A DNA stretch of 62,100 bases, from positions 31,300 through 93,399 of the forward strand of contig JAFEEB010000020.1 in assembly GCA_018241325.1 (NCBI GenBank), in the 5' to 3' direction. Source of the DNA: Pseudomonadota bacterium (GTDB taxonomy: Bacteria; Pseudomonadota; Gammaproteobacteria; Burkholderiales; Burkholderiaceae_C). Below the pieces are notes generated by a model that was not told the origin of the DNA, ran no database searches, and was given only the letters and a program-made list of their open reading frames with translations. Each line of letters begins with the position of its first letter. The stretch's first letter is position 1. Below are positions 1 through 8,187 of this stretch, one piece after another. Both the position numbers and the translations under genes were made by a program.

Positions 1-164
1 ACGCGCTTGACGTCGTGCTTGCAGGTCATCAGCACCTTGACCATGCCGGCGCCCGACTCGCCCTCGACCTCGACACTGGCCAGCTCGTCCTGGGCCTTCT
101 TCAGGTTGTCCTGCATCGCCTGGGCCTGCTTCATCAGGCCGGCCAATTGTCCTTTGTTGAACAT
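1..164 (-). CDS. ybaB: YbaB/EbfC nucleoid-associated protein (3' end outside window)
   Basis: The first 54 codons are present; the gene runs off the left edge. The N-terminus [15 protein letters not shown] followed by a helical [18 protein letters not shown] segment is characteristic of the YbaB/EbfC family, small dimeric DNA-binding proteins that coat the nucleoid. The start at 164 is supported by an AAGGAAA ribosome site a few bases upstream. It lies downstream of dnaX on the same strand, the conserved dnaX-ybaB(-recR) order seen in many bacteria, so co-transcription is likely. The 204-base gap to dnaX is unusually long for this pair and holds a strong hairpin and a dispersed repeat. Confidence 0.9.
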   Translation of the reverse strand, partial: MFNKGQLAGLMKQAQAMQDNLKKAQDELASVEVEGESGAGMVKVLMTCKHDVKR

Positions 165-242
165 CGAATTTCCTTTGTGTCAAAAGCAAAACATTTCAAT
201 TACCGATAGCGCCGCGCACCATCCGCGGGGCATGAAACCGGC

Positions 243-276
243 GCGGCCCTTGCACGGGCGGCCGTGCAAGGGCCGC
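243..276. repeat. Perfect 15-bp inverted repeat between dnaX and ybaB
   Basis: Bases 243-257 and 262-276 are perfect reverse complements around a 4-base GCGG loop. The stem is very GC-rich and has no T-run on either side, so it is not a classical intrinsic terminator. Lying within the dnaX-ybaB transcript, it could stabilise or attenuate the mRNA. That role is inference. Confidence 0.7.
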
Positions 277-365
277 CCCCGCCGCGCTGGCTGCGTCCCC
301 CTGCCCGCATTGCGCAGCAATGCGAGAGCGGGGGGAAGGCGCGAAGCGACTCAGGGGGGTGTCTC
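277..365 (-). repeat. Dispersed GC-rich intergenic repeat, copy A
   Basis: Read on the minus strand it contains ACCCCCCTGAGTCGCTTCGC and a CTTCCCCCC tract. It resembles copies at 11,098, 30,716 and 53,283, which share an ACCCCC(A/C) core followed by a CGCT(N)CGCG block. It begins directly after the dnaX stop. Such elements are common 3' of genes in Comamonadaceae genomes; their function is not known to me. Confidence 0.5.
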
Positions 366-368
366 ATC

Positions 369-2177
369 TCAAAGCGGCTTGACGCTGCCCGGCACGATTT
401 TCGCGCCAAAGTCGCGCATCATCGTCTGCACGAAAGGGTCGGCCATCAGCAAGGCCTCGGCCGCCTTCTGGCGCTGCGTATTGGCCACGGCATTGCGCCG
501 CGCCGGGCTGTCGCGCACGGCGCCGATTTCCACCGCGACGTGCACCGGGTGGCCAGCCTCGGCCAGCGCGGCCTGCAGGCGCTCGCGCGCGCCGGCGGAC
601 TGCGCCAGCGCGCTGCTTTCCACCCGCAGGGTCCAGGCGGTGTCGGTGCGCGCCACCAGCTGCGCTTGCAGGGCGAGCTCTCGCGTCAAGGCGGTGATGA
701 TTTCGGCGTTCACCAGGCGCTGCACGAGCTGATGCCACAGTTCACCGTCATCGCTGCGCGCCAACGGGGCAGGCGCGGGCTCGGCCACTGGCAGACGCGG
801 CTGGGGCGGTGGCACATCCGCGCCGTCACCCCGCACCGCAAGCGGCACCAGGGCCGCAGGCGCTGGCTCGACCGGTGGCGGAGCGGCAACGGCCGCGGGC
901 ATCTGGCGCACCGGCAGGGCCTGCACGGGCGGCGCACTGGGCGGGCGGGGGGGCGGCTCGTCGTCCAGGAACTCGGGCGGTGCCTCTTGGACGCGGGCGG
1001 CGGCGGGTGCGGGCGCCTCAACCGGCGCGGGCGCCGCTTTCAGAGTTTTTTTTTCAGCCGCGCCGCTGGCCGCATCCGCCGTTCTGAAGGGCAGCAAGCG
1101 CAGCAACACCATGGTGAGGCCCACGTACTCGTCGGGCGCAAGCCCCAGTTCGGCACGGCCGTGAATGCACAGGCTGTACAGCAGCTGGGTTTCATCCGCA
1201 GCCAGACGCTGGGCAAGTTGCGCAATAGGCACGGCCTCGGGATCCGCGTCGTCCGCGGCCATGCCGGGCACGGCCTGGCGCACGGCCATGCGTTGCAGCA
1301 CGCCGGCCATGTCCTCCAGCGTGGTGGCGGCCGACTGGCCGGCCGCGCGCAGCTGATCGACCTGCTCGACCACGGCGCGGCCGTCGCCGCTCGCCAGGGC
1401 TCCGATCAGGCTGAACACCACGCTTCGATCGACGCTGCCCAGCATCTGGCGCACCGCCGCCTCATGCAATTGGCCCGAGCCAAACGCGATGGCCTGATCG
1501 GTCAGGCTGAGGGCGTCGCGCATGGAACCGCGAGCGGCGCGCGCCAGCAGACGCAACGCCTGCGGCTGGGCCGGCACGCCTTCCTGGGCCAGCACGAGCG
1601 TAAGGTGCTCCAGCACCGTCTCGGGCGCCATGGGGCGCAGGTTGAATTGCAGGCAACGCGAGAGCACGGTGACCGGAACTTTTTGCGGGTCGGTCGTGGC
1701 CAGCACGAACTTGAGGTACTCGGGCGGCTCCTCCAGCGTCTTCAACATGGCGTTGAAGGCCGTGTTGGTCAGCATGTGCACCTCGTCGATCATGAAGACC
1801 TTGAAGCGCCCCTGCACCGGCTTGTAGACCGCCTGCTCGAGCAGGCCCTGCACCTCGTCCACGCCGCGGTTGCTGGCGGCGTCCAGCTCGGTGTAGTCGA
1901 CAAAGCGGCCGGCATCGATTTCGGTGCAGGCTGGGCACACGCCGCAGGGCGTGGCGGTGATGCCGCCCTGCCCGTCGGGCCCCGTGCAATTGAGCGACTT
2001 GGCCAGGATGCGCGAGACCGTGGTCTTGCCCACGCCGCGCGTGCCGGTGAACAGATAGGCGTGGTGCAGCCGTTGCTGCGTGAGCGCGTTGGCCAGGGCC
2101 TGCACCACGTGCTCCTGGCCCACCAGCTCGGAGAAATTGCGGGGCCGGTATTTGCGCGCCAACACCAGATAAGACAT
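369..2177 (-). CDS. dnaX: DNA polymerase III subunits tau and gamma
   Basis: Clamp-loader ATPase of the replicative polymerase, 602 aa. The start is the ATG giving [15 protein letters not shown], the canonical N-terminus; an upstream in-frame extension is rejected. Walker A GTRGVGKT is at residues 45-52. It is followed by zinc-binding cysteines ([12 protein letters not shown]), Walker B MIDEVH and the SRC sensor motif in VLSRCLQF. Domain III ends near residue 370, then a proline/alanine-rich linker leads to the tau-specific C-terminal domains. A run of nine A residues in the mRNA at codon 375 lies exactly at that border and could yield a short gamma form (see the separate feature). Divergent from the small gene and SRP RNA to its right; ybaB follows downstream. 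Confidence 0.97.
   Translation of the reverse strand: MSYLVLARKYRPRNFSELVGQEHVVQALANALTQQRLHHAYLFTGTRGVGKTTVSRILAKSLNCTGPDGQGGITATPCGVCPACTEIDAGRFVDYTELDAASNRGVDEVQGLLEQAVYKPVQGRFKVFMIDEVHMLTNTAFNAMLKTLEEPPEYLKFVLATTDPQKVPVTVLSRCLQFNLRPMAPETVLEHLTLVLAQEGVPAQPQALRLLARAARGSMRDALSLTDQAIAFGSGQLHEAAVRQMLGSVDRSVVFSLIGALASGDGRAVVEQVDQLRAAGQSAATTLEDMAGVLQRMAVRQAVPGMAADDADPEAVPIAQLAQRLAADETQLLYSLCIHGRAELGLAPDEYVGLTMVLLRLLPFRTADAASGAAEKKTLKAAPAPVEAPAPAAARVQEAPPEFLDDEPPPRPPSAPPVQALPVRQMPAAVAAPPPVEPAPAALVPLAVRGDGADVPPPQPRLPVAEPAPAPLARSDDGELWHQLVQRLVNAEIITALTRELALQAQLVARTDTAWTLRVESSALAQSAGARERLQAALAEAGHPVHVAVEIGAVRDSPARRNAVANTQRQKAAEALLMADPFVQTMMRDFGAKIVPGSVKPL
1046..1054 (-). promoter_or_regulatory. A9 slippery run in dnaX, candidate tau/gamma switch
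   Basis: The coding strand reads gct gaa aaa aaa act, with nine consecutive A's. Shifting to the +1 frame gives CTC then TGA at once. Shifting to the -1 frame gives nine codons and then TGA. Either slip releases a protein of about 377-385 aa containing only domains I-III, equivalent to gamma. Thermus thermophilus dnaX is known to make gamma by transcriptional slippage on an A9 run; use of the run here is inferred. Confidence 0.55.
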
Positions 2178-2314
2178 GGCGGGCATTCTACGGGCGCACT
2201 GCGCCGACTCCGGTGGCGCCGGGATTAGAGTGCGGACTCTGAAACTGATGCATTCAGGCAACACCGAGGCCCACGAGTCGCCAAAGCGCGTTATGCTGCG
2301 CTGCGACATAGCTC

Positions 2315-2602
2315 ATGATCCAACGCTTGAAGGATCGCGACCGCCTCCCCATGCTGCATCACGTCGATAGCCCTGATTTCGCCGATTCCGAGACCGCCCT
2401 GACCGAGGCCTGTCCCGAGGCGGCGGCTCTGATCCAAGCGCTGCGCGGCTGCCAGCATCCGCGCAGCGGGCGTCTGATGGCCCGACTGCGCGACTGCCAG
2501 GACGAAGCGCGCATGAACGATCTGCGCGCCGAGATTTTCCAGTTGCTGGCGCTCAGTTTTGGCCGCGCCGAAGCCGAACGCCGCCTGCACCCATTACAAT
2601 AG
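2315..2602 (+). CDS. Small conserved-looking hypothetical protein
   Basis: 95 aa, function not recognised. Codon third positions are strongly G/C in this frame and not in the opposite one, which supports real coding. The chain is soluble and helical, with no signal peptide or membrane segment. It is rich in Ala, Arg and Leu and has three cysteines, including CQHP and CQDE. An internal ATG at 2351 (MLHHVDSPDF) is an alternative start, because no clear ribosome site precedes either. It is divergent from dnaX; its last codons overlap the -10 region of the SRP RNA gene, so the two are packed tightly. Confidence 0.6.
   Translation: MIQRLKDRDRLPMLHHVDSPDFADSETALTEACPEAAALIQALRGCQHPRSGRLMARLRDCQDEARMNDLRAEIFQLLALSFGRAEAERRLHPLQ
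2595..2600 (+). promoter_or_regulatory. -10 box of the SRP RNA promoter
   Basis: TACAAT sits 7-8 bases before the predicted 5' end of the SRP RNA, overlapping the stop region of the small upstream gene. No convincing -35 was picked out. Confidence 0.5.
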
Positions 2603-2607
2603 ACACC

Positions 2608-2705
2608 GACGGGCCTTCCCGCATGGTGAAGGAGCCAACCGGGTCAGGTGGGGAACCAAGCAGCCCTCACTCTGAAGTCAGTGCCGGGGTCAAGGCTCGT
2701 CACCT
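2608..2705 (+). ncRNA. ffs: 4.5S signal recognition particle RNA
   Basis: The conserved SRP domain IV core is present: GGGTCAGGTGGGGAACCAAG followed by CAGCCCTCAC, matching the universal GTCAGG-N-GGAA-N-AGCAGC pattern bound by Ffh. The 5' GACGGGCCTT pairs with the 3' AAGGCTCGTC through ten base pairs, including one G-U, closing the hairpin. The length of about 98 nt fits the small bacterial form. A T6 run at 2705-2710 directly after the closing helix provides intrinsic termination. Ends are estimated from pairing. Confidence 0.9.
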
Positions 2706-2725
2706 TTTTTACGCACCTCCTGCTC

Positions 2726-2753
2726 ATCGGCGCCTTCGGCGCCGATTTCATTT
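2726..2753 (+). terminator. Hairpin between ffs and the cco operon
   Basis: A 9-bp stem, ATCGGCGCC and GGCGCCGAT, closes a 3-base TTC loop and is followed by TTCATTT. It lies between the convergent SRP RNA and cco operon ends. It abuts the stop codon of the last cco-linked gene and may serve both. Confidence 0.5.
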
Positions 2754-3077
2754 GAGCAGATCCGGCGGCGTCCAGTCGGGTGAAGGCTGCACCACGTCGG
2801 GCCGGTCGAAGCCATTGACGTCGCGCGCCGGCCGGGCCAGCATGAGCGTGAGCGCGCTGCTCAGCATCAGCATCAGCCAGAAGATCAGGAAGGTGACGGA
2901 ATAGATCGCCTCGCGCGACCAGTTCACGGTTTCGCCAAACAGGCTGAGCGATTGCGGGTCGAGCACGGCGAACACCATCATCTCCAGCACCCCCGCCACC
3001 AGAAAGGCCGGCCACGCCACCCACATCCAGCCACGCCCGTGCAGCGCGCGCGGACGAGGGGCCTGCGCGCGATTCAC
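2748..3077 (-). CDS. Small two-helix membrane protein at the end of the cco operon
   Basis: 109 aa, not assigned to a named family. The start chosen is GTG at 3077, which overlaps the fixH stop as GTGA, a usual coupling pattern. A basic N-terminus is followed by two hydrophobic segments, WMWVAWPAFLVAGVLEMMVFA (about residues 18-38) and IYSVTFLIFWLMLMLSSALTL (about 56-76). The tail is short, proline-rich and cytosolic. Its place directly after fixH suggests a role in assembly or insertion of cbb3 oxidase, but this is inference from context only. Confidence 0.75.
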   Translation of the reverse strand: MNRAQAPRPRALHGRGWMWVAWPAFLVAGVLEMMVFAVLDPQSLSLFGETVNWSREAIYSVTFLIFWLMLMLSSALTLMLARPARDVNGFDRPDVVQPSPDWTPPDLLK

Positions 3078-3331
3078 GGCTTGCCCGCGCCCGCGCCGCC
3101 GGTGGCTGCGTGGTTGCGCGCCTGGATTGCGGGGGCCAGGTGCGCGTCGGCGCGTGTCACGGTGCGCTGGACGCCCGGCGCCGGATCGGCATAAACGGGG
3201 TCGGGCCGGCTGATGGCCAGATAGAGGGTGAAAAAACCCGCCACCACGACGATGGCCGGGCCGCTGATCACCAGCCAGACATAGCCGAACTTCCACCACG
3301 GACCGGACGTTGGGGTTTGGGCTGCACTCAT
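3074..3331 (-). CDS. fixH: FixH family protein, cbb3 oxidase maturation
   Basis: 85 aa with a single N-terminal membrane anchor, FGYVWLVISGPAIVVVAGFF, followed by a periplasmic stretch with SRPDPVYAD. FixH/CcoH is needed for stable cbb3 cytochrome oxidase, apparently in copper handling together with CcoG and CcoI. This version is much shorter than rhizobial FixH (about 150 aa), as in other Burkholderiales. The start MSAAQTP at 3331 comes just after the ccoG stop (4-base gap), so translation is probably coupled. Assignment rests on hydropathy and position rather than on long sequence motifs. Confidence 0.75.
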   Translation of the reverse strand: MSAAQTPTSGPWWKFGYVWLVISGPAIVVVAGFFTLYLAISRPDPVYADPAPGVQRTVTRADAHLAPAIQARNHAATGGAGAGKP

Positions 3332-3335
3332 CTCA

Positions 3336-4757
3336 TCACCTTGGAACCATGAATACGGATTTTTCGCGGACTTCACCCACACCCGGCGAGTCGACACGGA
3401 AGTGGATTTCGTGCGACCCTGGCTTGGCACCATCATAGGGCAGGCGCAGCCGCACCGGCACCCACAGGGCCTGGGCGCCATCGATGGTGACCTTGGGGTC
3501 GCTCACCAATTGCAGGCCCGGCAGGCCTTCGACCGACAGCGTGAACTCGCGCGCCTGCTCGGTCGCGTTCATCACCTGGATGCGGTAGATGTTCTCGATC
3601 TGCCCCCCTTCGACGATGCGCGCCAGCGTGGCACGGTCGCGCACGATATCGACCTTGAAGGGGGTGCGCAGGACCAGGCTGGCCACGAACGCCATGGACA
3701 CGACCGCCAGGATGGCGCTGTAGATCAGCACGCGCGGGCGCATCACCTGTCGCAGGATTTCGCGCCGGCCCCAGCCCTGCTCCAGCGCACGCTCGGTGGA
3801 GTAGCGAATCAGCCCGCGCGGATAGCCCACCTTGTCCATTACCTCGTCGCAGGCATCGATGCAGGCCGCGCAGCTGATGCACTCGTACTGCAGGCCGTCT
3901 CGAATGTCGATGCCGGTCGGGCAGACCTGCACGCACATGGTGCAATCGATGCAGTCGCCCAGGCCCAGGGCCTTCGGGTCGGCCTTCTTGGAGCGGCCGC
4001 CGCGCGGCTCGCCACGCGCCGCGTCGTAGGTGACGATCAGCGTGTCCTTGTCGAACATGGCGCTCTGAAAGCGCGCATACGGGCACATGTACTTGCACAC
4101 CTGCTCGCGCATGAAGCCGGCGTTGCCCCAGGTGGCAAAGCCGTAGAAGAAGACCCAGAACGTCTCCCACGGCCCCAGCGACCACGACAGGACATGCGCG
4201 GCCAACTCGCGAATCGGCGTGAAGTAGCCCACGAAGCTGAAGCCGGTCCACAGGCCGATGGCGATCCACACCCCATGCTTGCCCAGCTTGCGCCACAGCT
4301 TGCCCGGCGACATCGGCGCCGCATCCAGCCGCATGCGCGCCTGGCGATCGCCCTCGAAGCGCTTTTCGACCCACAGGTAGATCTCGGTGTACACCGTCTG
4401 CGGGCAGGCGTAGCCGCACCACTGGCGCCCCGCCACCGCCGTGAACAGGAACAGCAGCATGGCCGAGATGATCAGGATGGCCGCCAGGTAGATGACGTCC
4501 TGCGGATACAGCACCAGCCCGAAGATGTAGAAGCGCCGCGCGTCCAGGTCGAACAGCATCGCCTGGCGTCCGCCCCACTGCAGCCACGGCATGCCGTAGA
4601 AGAAGATCTGCGTGGCAAAAACGAAGAACCAGCGCCAGCGGGCAAACAAGCCCTTGATGCTGCGGGGATAGATCTTTTTTTGCGCTTCGTACAGCGACAC
4701 CATCACCGGGCCGTCGGCGGCCGGATCGGATGCAGGTCCTGGGACAGGGGTTTTCAT
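3336..4757 (-). CDS. ccoG: Cytochrome c oxidase accessory protein CcoG (polyferredoxin)
   Basis: 473 aa integral membrane iron-sulfur protein. Membrane helices lie near residues 43-60, 88-107, 163-180 and 331-350. There is a WCGYACPQTVYTEI motif at about 113-126 and VCKYMCPYARFQ near 220-231. Two ferredoxin clusters sit at 269-279 (CIDCTMCVQVCP) and 293-303 (CISCAACIDACD). The C-terminal half is an immunoglobulin-like periplasmic domain typical of CcoG. The protein reduces copper(II) for delivery to the CuB site of cbb3 oxidase. ATG 4757 is preferred over a TTG two codons upstream. It follows ccoP by 54 bases. Confidence 0.95.
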   Translation of the reverse strand: MKTPVPGPASDPAADGPVMVSLYEAQKKIYPRSIKGLFARWRWFFVFATQIFFYGMPWLQWGGRQAMLFDLDARRFYIFGLVLYPQDVIYLAAILIISAMLLFLFTAVAGRQWCGYACPQTVYTEIYLWVEKRFEGDRQARMRLDAAPMSPGKLWRKLGKHGVWIAIGLWTGFSFVGYFTPIRELAAHVLSWSLGPWETFWVFFYGFATWGNAGFMREQVCKYMCPYARFQSAMFDKDTLIVTYDAARGEPRGGRSKKADPKALGLGDCIDCTMCVQVCPTGIDIRDGLQYECISCAACIDACDEVMDKVGYPRGLIRYSTERALEQGWGRREILRQVMRPRVLIYSAILAVVSMAFVASLVLRTPFKVDIVRDRATLARIVEGGQIENIYRIQVMNATEQAREFTLSVEGLPGLQLVSDPKVTIDGAQALWVPVRLRLPYDGAKPGSHEIHFRVDSPGVGEVREKSVFMVPR

Positions 4758-4811
4758 GACCAAAAACCGAAGGGCAACGCCGCTTGCGCGATTTGCCCGA
4801 GATCAATCACC

Positions 4812-5735
4812 TCAGTTGGCGGGCGATGGCGCCACGCCGCCGCCCTTGCCCCACACATAGGCCGTCAGCAGCTTGATCTGCTCGGGCGAGAATTTTTTGT
4901 CCCACGCGGGCATGACGCCGGTCTTGCCGTTGGTGACCATGGCGACGATGTGCGACTCCACCGCCGGGCCGTGCATGAACACGCCGCTGGTCAGGTTGGG
5001 CGCGCCCAGGGCCGGGTTGCCCTTGCCGTCGGCACCGTGGCAGGCCGCGCACACCACGAACTTGGCGCGGCCCAGGTTGGCACGCACCGAATCATGGGGG
5101 GCGCCGGACAGGCTGAGCACGTAATTGGCCACGTTGCGCACGTCTTCGGGGGAGCCCACCGCAGCGGCCATCGGCGGCATCATGCCGGTGCGGCCCTTGG
5201 TGATGGTTTCATCGATCTGCGCCGGCGTGCCGCCCCAGTTCCATTGCTTGTCGGTCAGGTCCGGAAAGCCCTTGCCACCGCGCGCGTCCGAGCCGTGGCA
5301 CTGCGCGCAGTTGTTCATGAACAAGCGGTCGCCGATGGCCATGGCCGGCGCGTCCTTGGCCAGCTCGGGCACGCTCTTGCCGGCAAAGGCCGCGTAGATG
5401 GGCGCCACCTGCTCGTTGCCCTTGGCCATTTCCTTGTCGAGCTGACCGACCTGCGTCCACTTGAGCGAGCCCTCGTACGAACCCAGGCCCGGGTACAGGT
5501 ACAGGTAGGCAAAGCCGAACAGGCAGGTGATGATGAACAGGCCTACCCACCAGCGCGGCAGGGGGTTGTTCATCTCGCGCAGATCTTCGTCCCACACATG
5601 GCCCGTGGTGTTGTCGTTCAGCGTCATGGCCTTGGTCTGGCCGCTGAACCACAGCAGCAGCAAGCAGCCCACGATGCCGCCCAAGGTGATGGCGGTGATG
5701 AACACCGACCAGAAATTGCTTGTGAAGTCGCTCAT
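4812..5735 (-). CDS. ccoP: cbb3-type cytochrome c oxidase subunit III (diheme)
   Basis: 307 aa membrane-anchored diheme cytochrome c that passes electrons to CcoO/CcoN. Two membrane helices (about residues 8-30 and 63-82) flank a cytoplasmic loop containing the CcoP-typical HVWDEDLREMNNPLP. The two heme c sites are CAQCH (143-147) and CAACH (229-233). Candidate axial methionines are in GMMPPMA and GVMPAWD. Order is ccoN-O-Q-P on the minus strand with gaps of 12-26 bases, so one operon. Confidence 0.97.
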   Translation of the reverse strand: MSDFTSNFWSVFITAITLGGIVGCLLLLWFSGQTKAMTLNDNTTGHVWDEDLREMNNPLPRWWVGLFIITCLFGFAYLYLYPGLGSYEGSLKWTQVGQLDKEMAKGNEQVAPIYAAFAGKSVPELAKDAPAMAIGDRLFMNNCAQCHGSDARGGKGFPDLTDKQWNWGGTPAQIDETITKGRTGMMPPMAAAVGSPEDVRNVANYVLSLSGAPHDSVRANLGRAKFVVCAACHGADGKGNPALGAPNLTSGVFMHGPAVESHIVAMVTNGKTGVMPAWDKKFSPEQIKLLTAYVWGKGGGVAPSPAN

Positions 5736-5753
5736 TGCGGAATCCTTGCTGTG

Positions 5754-5891
5754 TCAGTCGCTTTCCAGCGGAAGGCGAGCGGCTTCTTCAAAACGCGCCC
5801 GGTTGCGGCCCGACCAGGCCCAGATGACGATGCCCACGAAGGTGATCAGCGTGATCACCGTGACGATGCTGCGCAGCAGGTTGATGTCCAT
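5754..5891 (-). CDS. ccoQ: cbb3 oxidase subunit CcoQ
   Basis: 45 aa. One transmembrane helix, SIVTVITLITFVGIVIWAW, is followed by a charged tail, RNRARFEEAARLPLESD. This is the standard layout of CcoQ, the small subunit stabilising the CcoP-CcoNO interaction. It sits between ccoO (12-base gap) and ccoP (18-base gap). Confidence 0.93.
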   Translation of the reverse strand: MDINLLRSIVTVITLITFVGIVIWAWSGRNRARFEEAARLPLESD

Positions 5892-5903
5892 GACCGTTCG
5901 TCC

Positions 5904-6521
5904 TTATTTGCGGTGGATGCCCAGCACCTGCAGGTAGGCGATGACGCCATCCAGCTCGGTCTTTCCCTTGAGCTCCTCGGGCGCCTTGGCGATTTCGTCG
6001 TCCGTGTAGGGCGCGCCCAGGGTGCGCAGGCCGCGCATGTGCGCCTGGATGGATCCGGCGTCGGCGGCGGTGCGCTCCAGCCAGGGGTAGGCGGGCATGT
6101 TGGACTCGGGCACCACGTCGCGCGGGTTGTTCAGGTGCGCGCGGTGCCAGTCGTCGCTGTAGCGTCCGCCCACGCGGTGCAGGTCGGGCCCGGTGCGCTT
6201 GCTGCCCCACAGGTGGGGGTTGTCATAGACGAACTCGCCGGCCACCGAATAGGGGCCGTAGCGCAGCGCCTCGGCACGGAAGGGGCGGATCATCTGCGAA
6301 TGGCAGTTGTTGCAACCCTCGCGGATGTAAACGTCGCGGCCCACCACCTGCAGCGCCGTGTAGGGCTTCAGGCCTTCGATGGGCTGCGTGGTGGACTTCT
6401 GGAAAAACAGCGGAACGATCTCGACCAGACCGCCCATGGAGACGACGATCAGGATCAGCACGATCATCAGGAAGTTGCTGGTCTCGATGCGGGCATGCCC
6501 GGTGACTTTTTCTTGCGCCAT
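5904..6521 (-). CDS. ccoO: cbb3-type cytochrome c oxidase subunit II (monoheme)
   Basis: 205 aa. One N-terminal anchor (about residues 16-38) precedes a periplasmic cytochrome c domain with heme motif CNNCH at 70-74, in the family signature [15 protein letters not shown]. Further signatures are [16 protein letters not shown] and the ligand-region methionine in [10 protein letters not shown]. The start [10 protein letters not shown] at 6521 was chosen because the longer open frame upstream is antisense-like. CcoO relays electrons from CcoP to the CcoN catalytic core. Confidence 0.97.
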   Translation of the reverse strand: MAQEKVTGHARIETSNFLMIVLILIVVSMGGLVEIVPLFFQKSTTQPIEGLKPYTALQVVGRDVYIREGCNNCHSQMIRPFRAEALRYGPYSVAGEFVYDNPHLWGSKRTGPDLHRVGGRYSDDWHRAHLNNPRDVVPESNMPAYPWLERTAADAGSIQAHMRGLRTLGAPYTDDEIAKAPEELKGKTELDGVIAYLQVLGIHRK

Positions 6522-6547
6522 GTTGCTGGGCTCCTCTCTCGACTCGA

Positions 6548-7984
6548 TCAGGCGTGCGCCACGACGGCGGGAATCTGCACCGGCACGGCACGGCCGGACG
6601 TGGCAGTCTTGATGGTGTTCCACAGCATGATCACCATGCCGCTCAGGTACAGCAGCCCGCCCAGCAGGCGCAGCACGTAGAACGGATACGTGGCCTTGAC
6701 CGACTCGACGAAGGTGTAGGTCAGCGTGCCATCGGCGTTGACGGCGCGCCACATCAGGCCCTGCATCACGCCGGCGATCCACATCGCGGCGATGTAGATG
6801 ACGATGCCGATGGTGGCGATCCAGAAGTGCACCTCGATCGCCTTGGTGCTGTACATCTGCTTGCGACCGAACAGGCGCGGGATCATGTAGTAGAGCGAGC
6901 CCATGGTGATCAGGCCAACCCAGCCCAAGGCGCCGGAGTGCACGTGGCCAATCGTCCAGTCGGTGTAGTGGCTGAGCGCGTTGACGGTCTTGATCGACAT
7001 CATCGGGCCCTCGAAGGTGGACATGCCGTAGAACGACAGCGAGACGATCAGAAACCGCAGGATCGGGTCGTCGCGCAGCTTGTGCCAGGCGCCCGACAGC
7101 GTCATGATGCCGTTGAGCATGCCGCCCCAGCTGGGGGCCAGCAAAATCAGCGAGAACACCATGCCCACCGACTGCGCCCAGTCGGGCAGCGCGGTGTAGT
7201 GCAGGTGGTGCGGGCCGGCCCACATGTAGGTGAAGATCAGCGCCCAGAAGTGCACGATCGACAGGCGATAGCTGTACACCGGGCGCTCGGCCTGCTTGGG
7301 GATGAAGTAGTACATCATGCCCAGAAAGCCCGCCGTCAGGAAAAAGCCCACGGCGTTGTGCCCGTACCACCACTGCACCATGGCGTCCTGCACGCCGGCA
7401 TAGGCCGAGTACGACTTCATCAGGCCCACGGGCAATTCAGCGCTGTTGACGATGTGCAGCAGCGCGATGGCCAGGATGAAGCCGCCGTAGAACCAGTTGG
7501 CCACGTAGATGTGCTTGATCTTGCGCGTGCCGATGGTGCCGAAGAACACGATGGCGTAGGCCACCCACACCAGCGTGATCAGGATGTCGATCGGCCACTC
7601 CAGCTCGGCGTATTCCTTGCTGCTTGTATAGCCCAGCGGCAGCGAGATGACCGCCCCCACGATCACGGCCATCCAGCCCCAGAAGGTGAACGCCGCCAGC
7701 TTGTCGCTGAACAAGCGCACCTGGCAGGTGCGCTGCACCACGTAGTACGAGGTGCCGATCAGGCCGGTGCCCCCAAAGGCAAAGATCACCGCATTGGTGT
7801 GCAGCGGACGCAGCCGTCCATAGCTCAGCCACGGAATGCCGAAGGTGATGTCCGGCCAGGCCAGCTGGGCGGCAATGAAAACCCCCACCAGCATGCCGAC
7901 CACCCCCCACACCACCGTCATGATGGCGAACTGCCGCACCACCTTGTCGTTGTAGACCGTCGCTTGTGCGTTGGCAAATGTCAT
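6548..7984 (-). CDS. ccoN: cbb3-type cytochrome c oxidase subunit I (catalytic)
   Basis: 478 aa heme-copper oxidase core with about 12 membrane helices. Metal-binding histidines are in [41 protein letters not shown] and [12 protein letters not shown]. The high-affinity cbb3 enzyme reduces oxygen to water at low oxygen tension while pumping protons. The ATG at 7984 is preferred because it lies 7 bases after an AAGGAAG ribosome site; a GTG two codons earlier would be too close. An Anr/FNR-type promoter is visible upstream. It is the first gene of ccoNOQPG-fixH. Confidence 0.97.
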   Translation of the reverse strand: MTFANAQATVYNDKVVRQFAIMTVVWGVVGMLVGVFIAAQLAWPDITFGIPWLSYGRLRPLHTNAVIFAFGGTGLIGTSYYVVQRTCQVRLFSDKLAAFTFWGWMAVIVGAVISLPLGYTSSKEYAELEWPIDILITLVWVAYAIVFFGTIGTRKIKHIYVANWFYGGFILAIALLHIVNSAELPVGLMKSYSAYAGVQDAMVQWWYGHNAVGFFLTAGFLGMMYYFIPKQAERPVYSYRLSIVHFWALIFTYMWAGPHHLHYTALPDWAQSVGMVFSLILLAPSWGGMLNGIMTLSGAWHKLRDDPILRFLIVSLSFYGMSTFEGPMMSIKTVNALSHYTDWTIGHVHSGALGWVGLITMGSLYYMIPRLFGRKQMYSTKAIEVHFWIATIGIVIYIAAMWIAGVMQGLMWRAVNADGTLTYTFVESVKATYPFYVLRLLGGLLYLSGMVIMLWNTIKTATSGRAVPVQIPAVVAHA

Positions 7985-8012
7985 GTCCACTCTTCCTTTT
8001 CAATCGCGCCGC

Positions 8013-8018
8013 AGTATC
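8013..8018 (-). promoter_or_regulatory. -10 box of the ccoN promoter
   Basis: GATACT on the minus strand begins about 28 bases downstream of the centre of the Anr/FNR-like box at 8040-8053. That is the spacing expected for a class II (-41.5) activator-dependent promoter, leaving a leader of about 20 bases before ccoN. Confidence 0.55.
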
Positions 8019-8039
8019 CTTGATTGGCGCATGGGCACG

Positions 8040-8053
8040 TTGATGTTTGTCAA
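8040..8053 (-). promoter_or_regulatory. Anr/FNR-type operator upstream of ccoN
   Basis: TTGATGTTTGTCAA matches the consensus TTGAT-N4-ATCAA with one mismatch. It overlaps the ccoS stop codon and is centred 62 bases before the ccoN start. Anr/FNR activation of cbb3 operons at low oxygen is established in related bacteria. Confidence 0.7.
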
Positions 8054-8187
8054 TCGTTCTCGAAAATCCGCTGGCCTTCGCGCTCCACGTCCTCGAACTG
8101 GCCACGCCAGATGGCCCAGCCCAGGGCGCCCAGCACGAAAAACACCAGCACCACCGACAGCGGAATCAGCAGGTAAAGCACATCCAT
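8050..8187 (-). CDS. ccoS: cbb3 oxidase maturation protein CcoS
   Basis: 45 aa with one N-terminal helix, YLLIPLSVVLVFFVLGALGW, then AIWRGQFEDVEREGQRIFEND, the hallmark CcoS layout. CcoS is needed for incorporating heme b and CuB into the oxidase. Its ATG overlaps the ccoI stop by one base (TGATG), which implies translational coupling. Unlike the usual ccoGHIS order, ccoI-ccoS here lies upstream of ccoN rather than after fixH. Confidence 0.92.
   Translation of the reverse strand: MDVLYLLIPLSVVLVFFVLGALGWAIWRGQFEDVEREGQRIFEND

Noticed and set aside
3402-6680. Very long plus-strand open frame (1092 codons) over ccoG-ccoP-ccoO
   Set aside because: Antisense shadow: high GC removes stop codons opposite real genes. 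The minus strand carries complete cco subunits with all motifs; the plus frame is Arg/Gly/His/Ala-rich low complexity.
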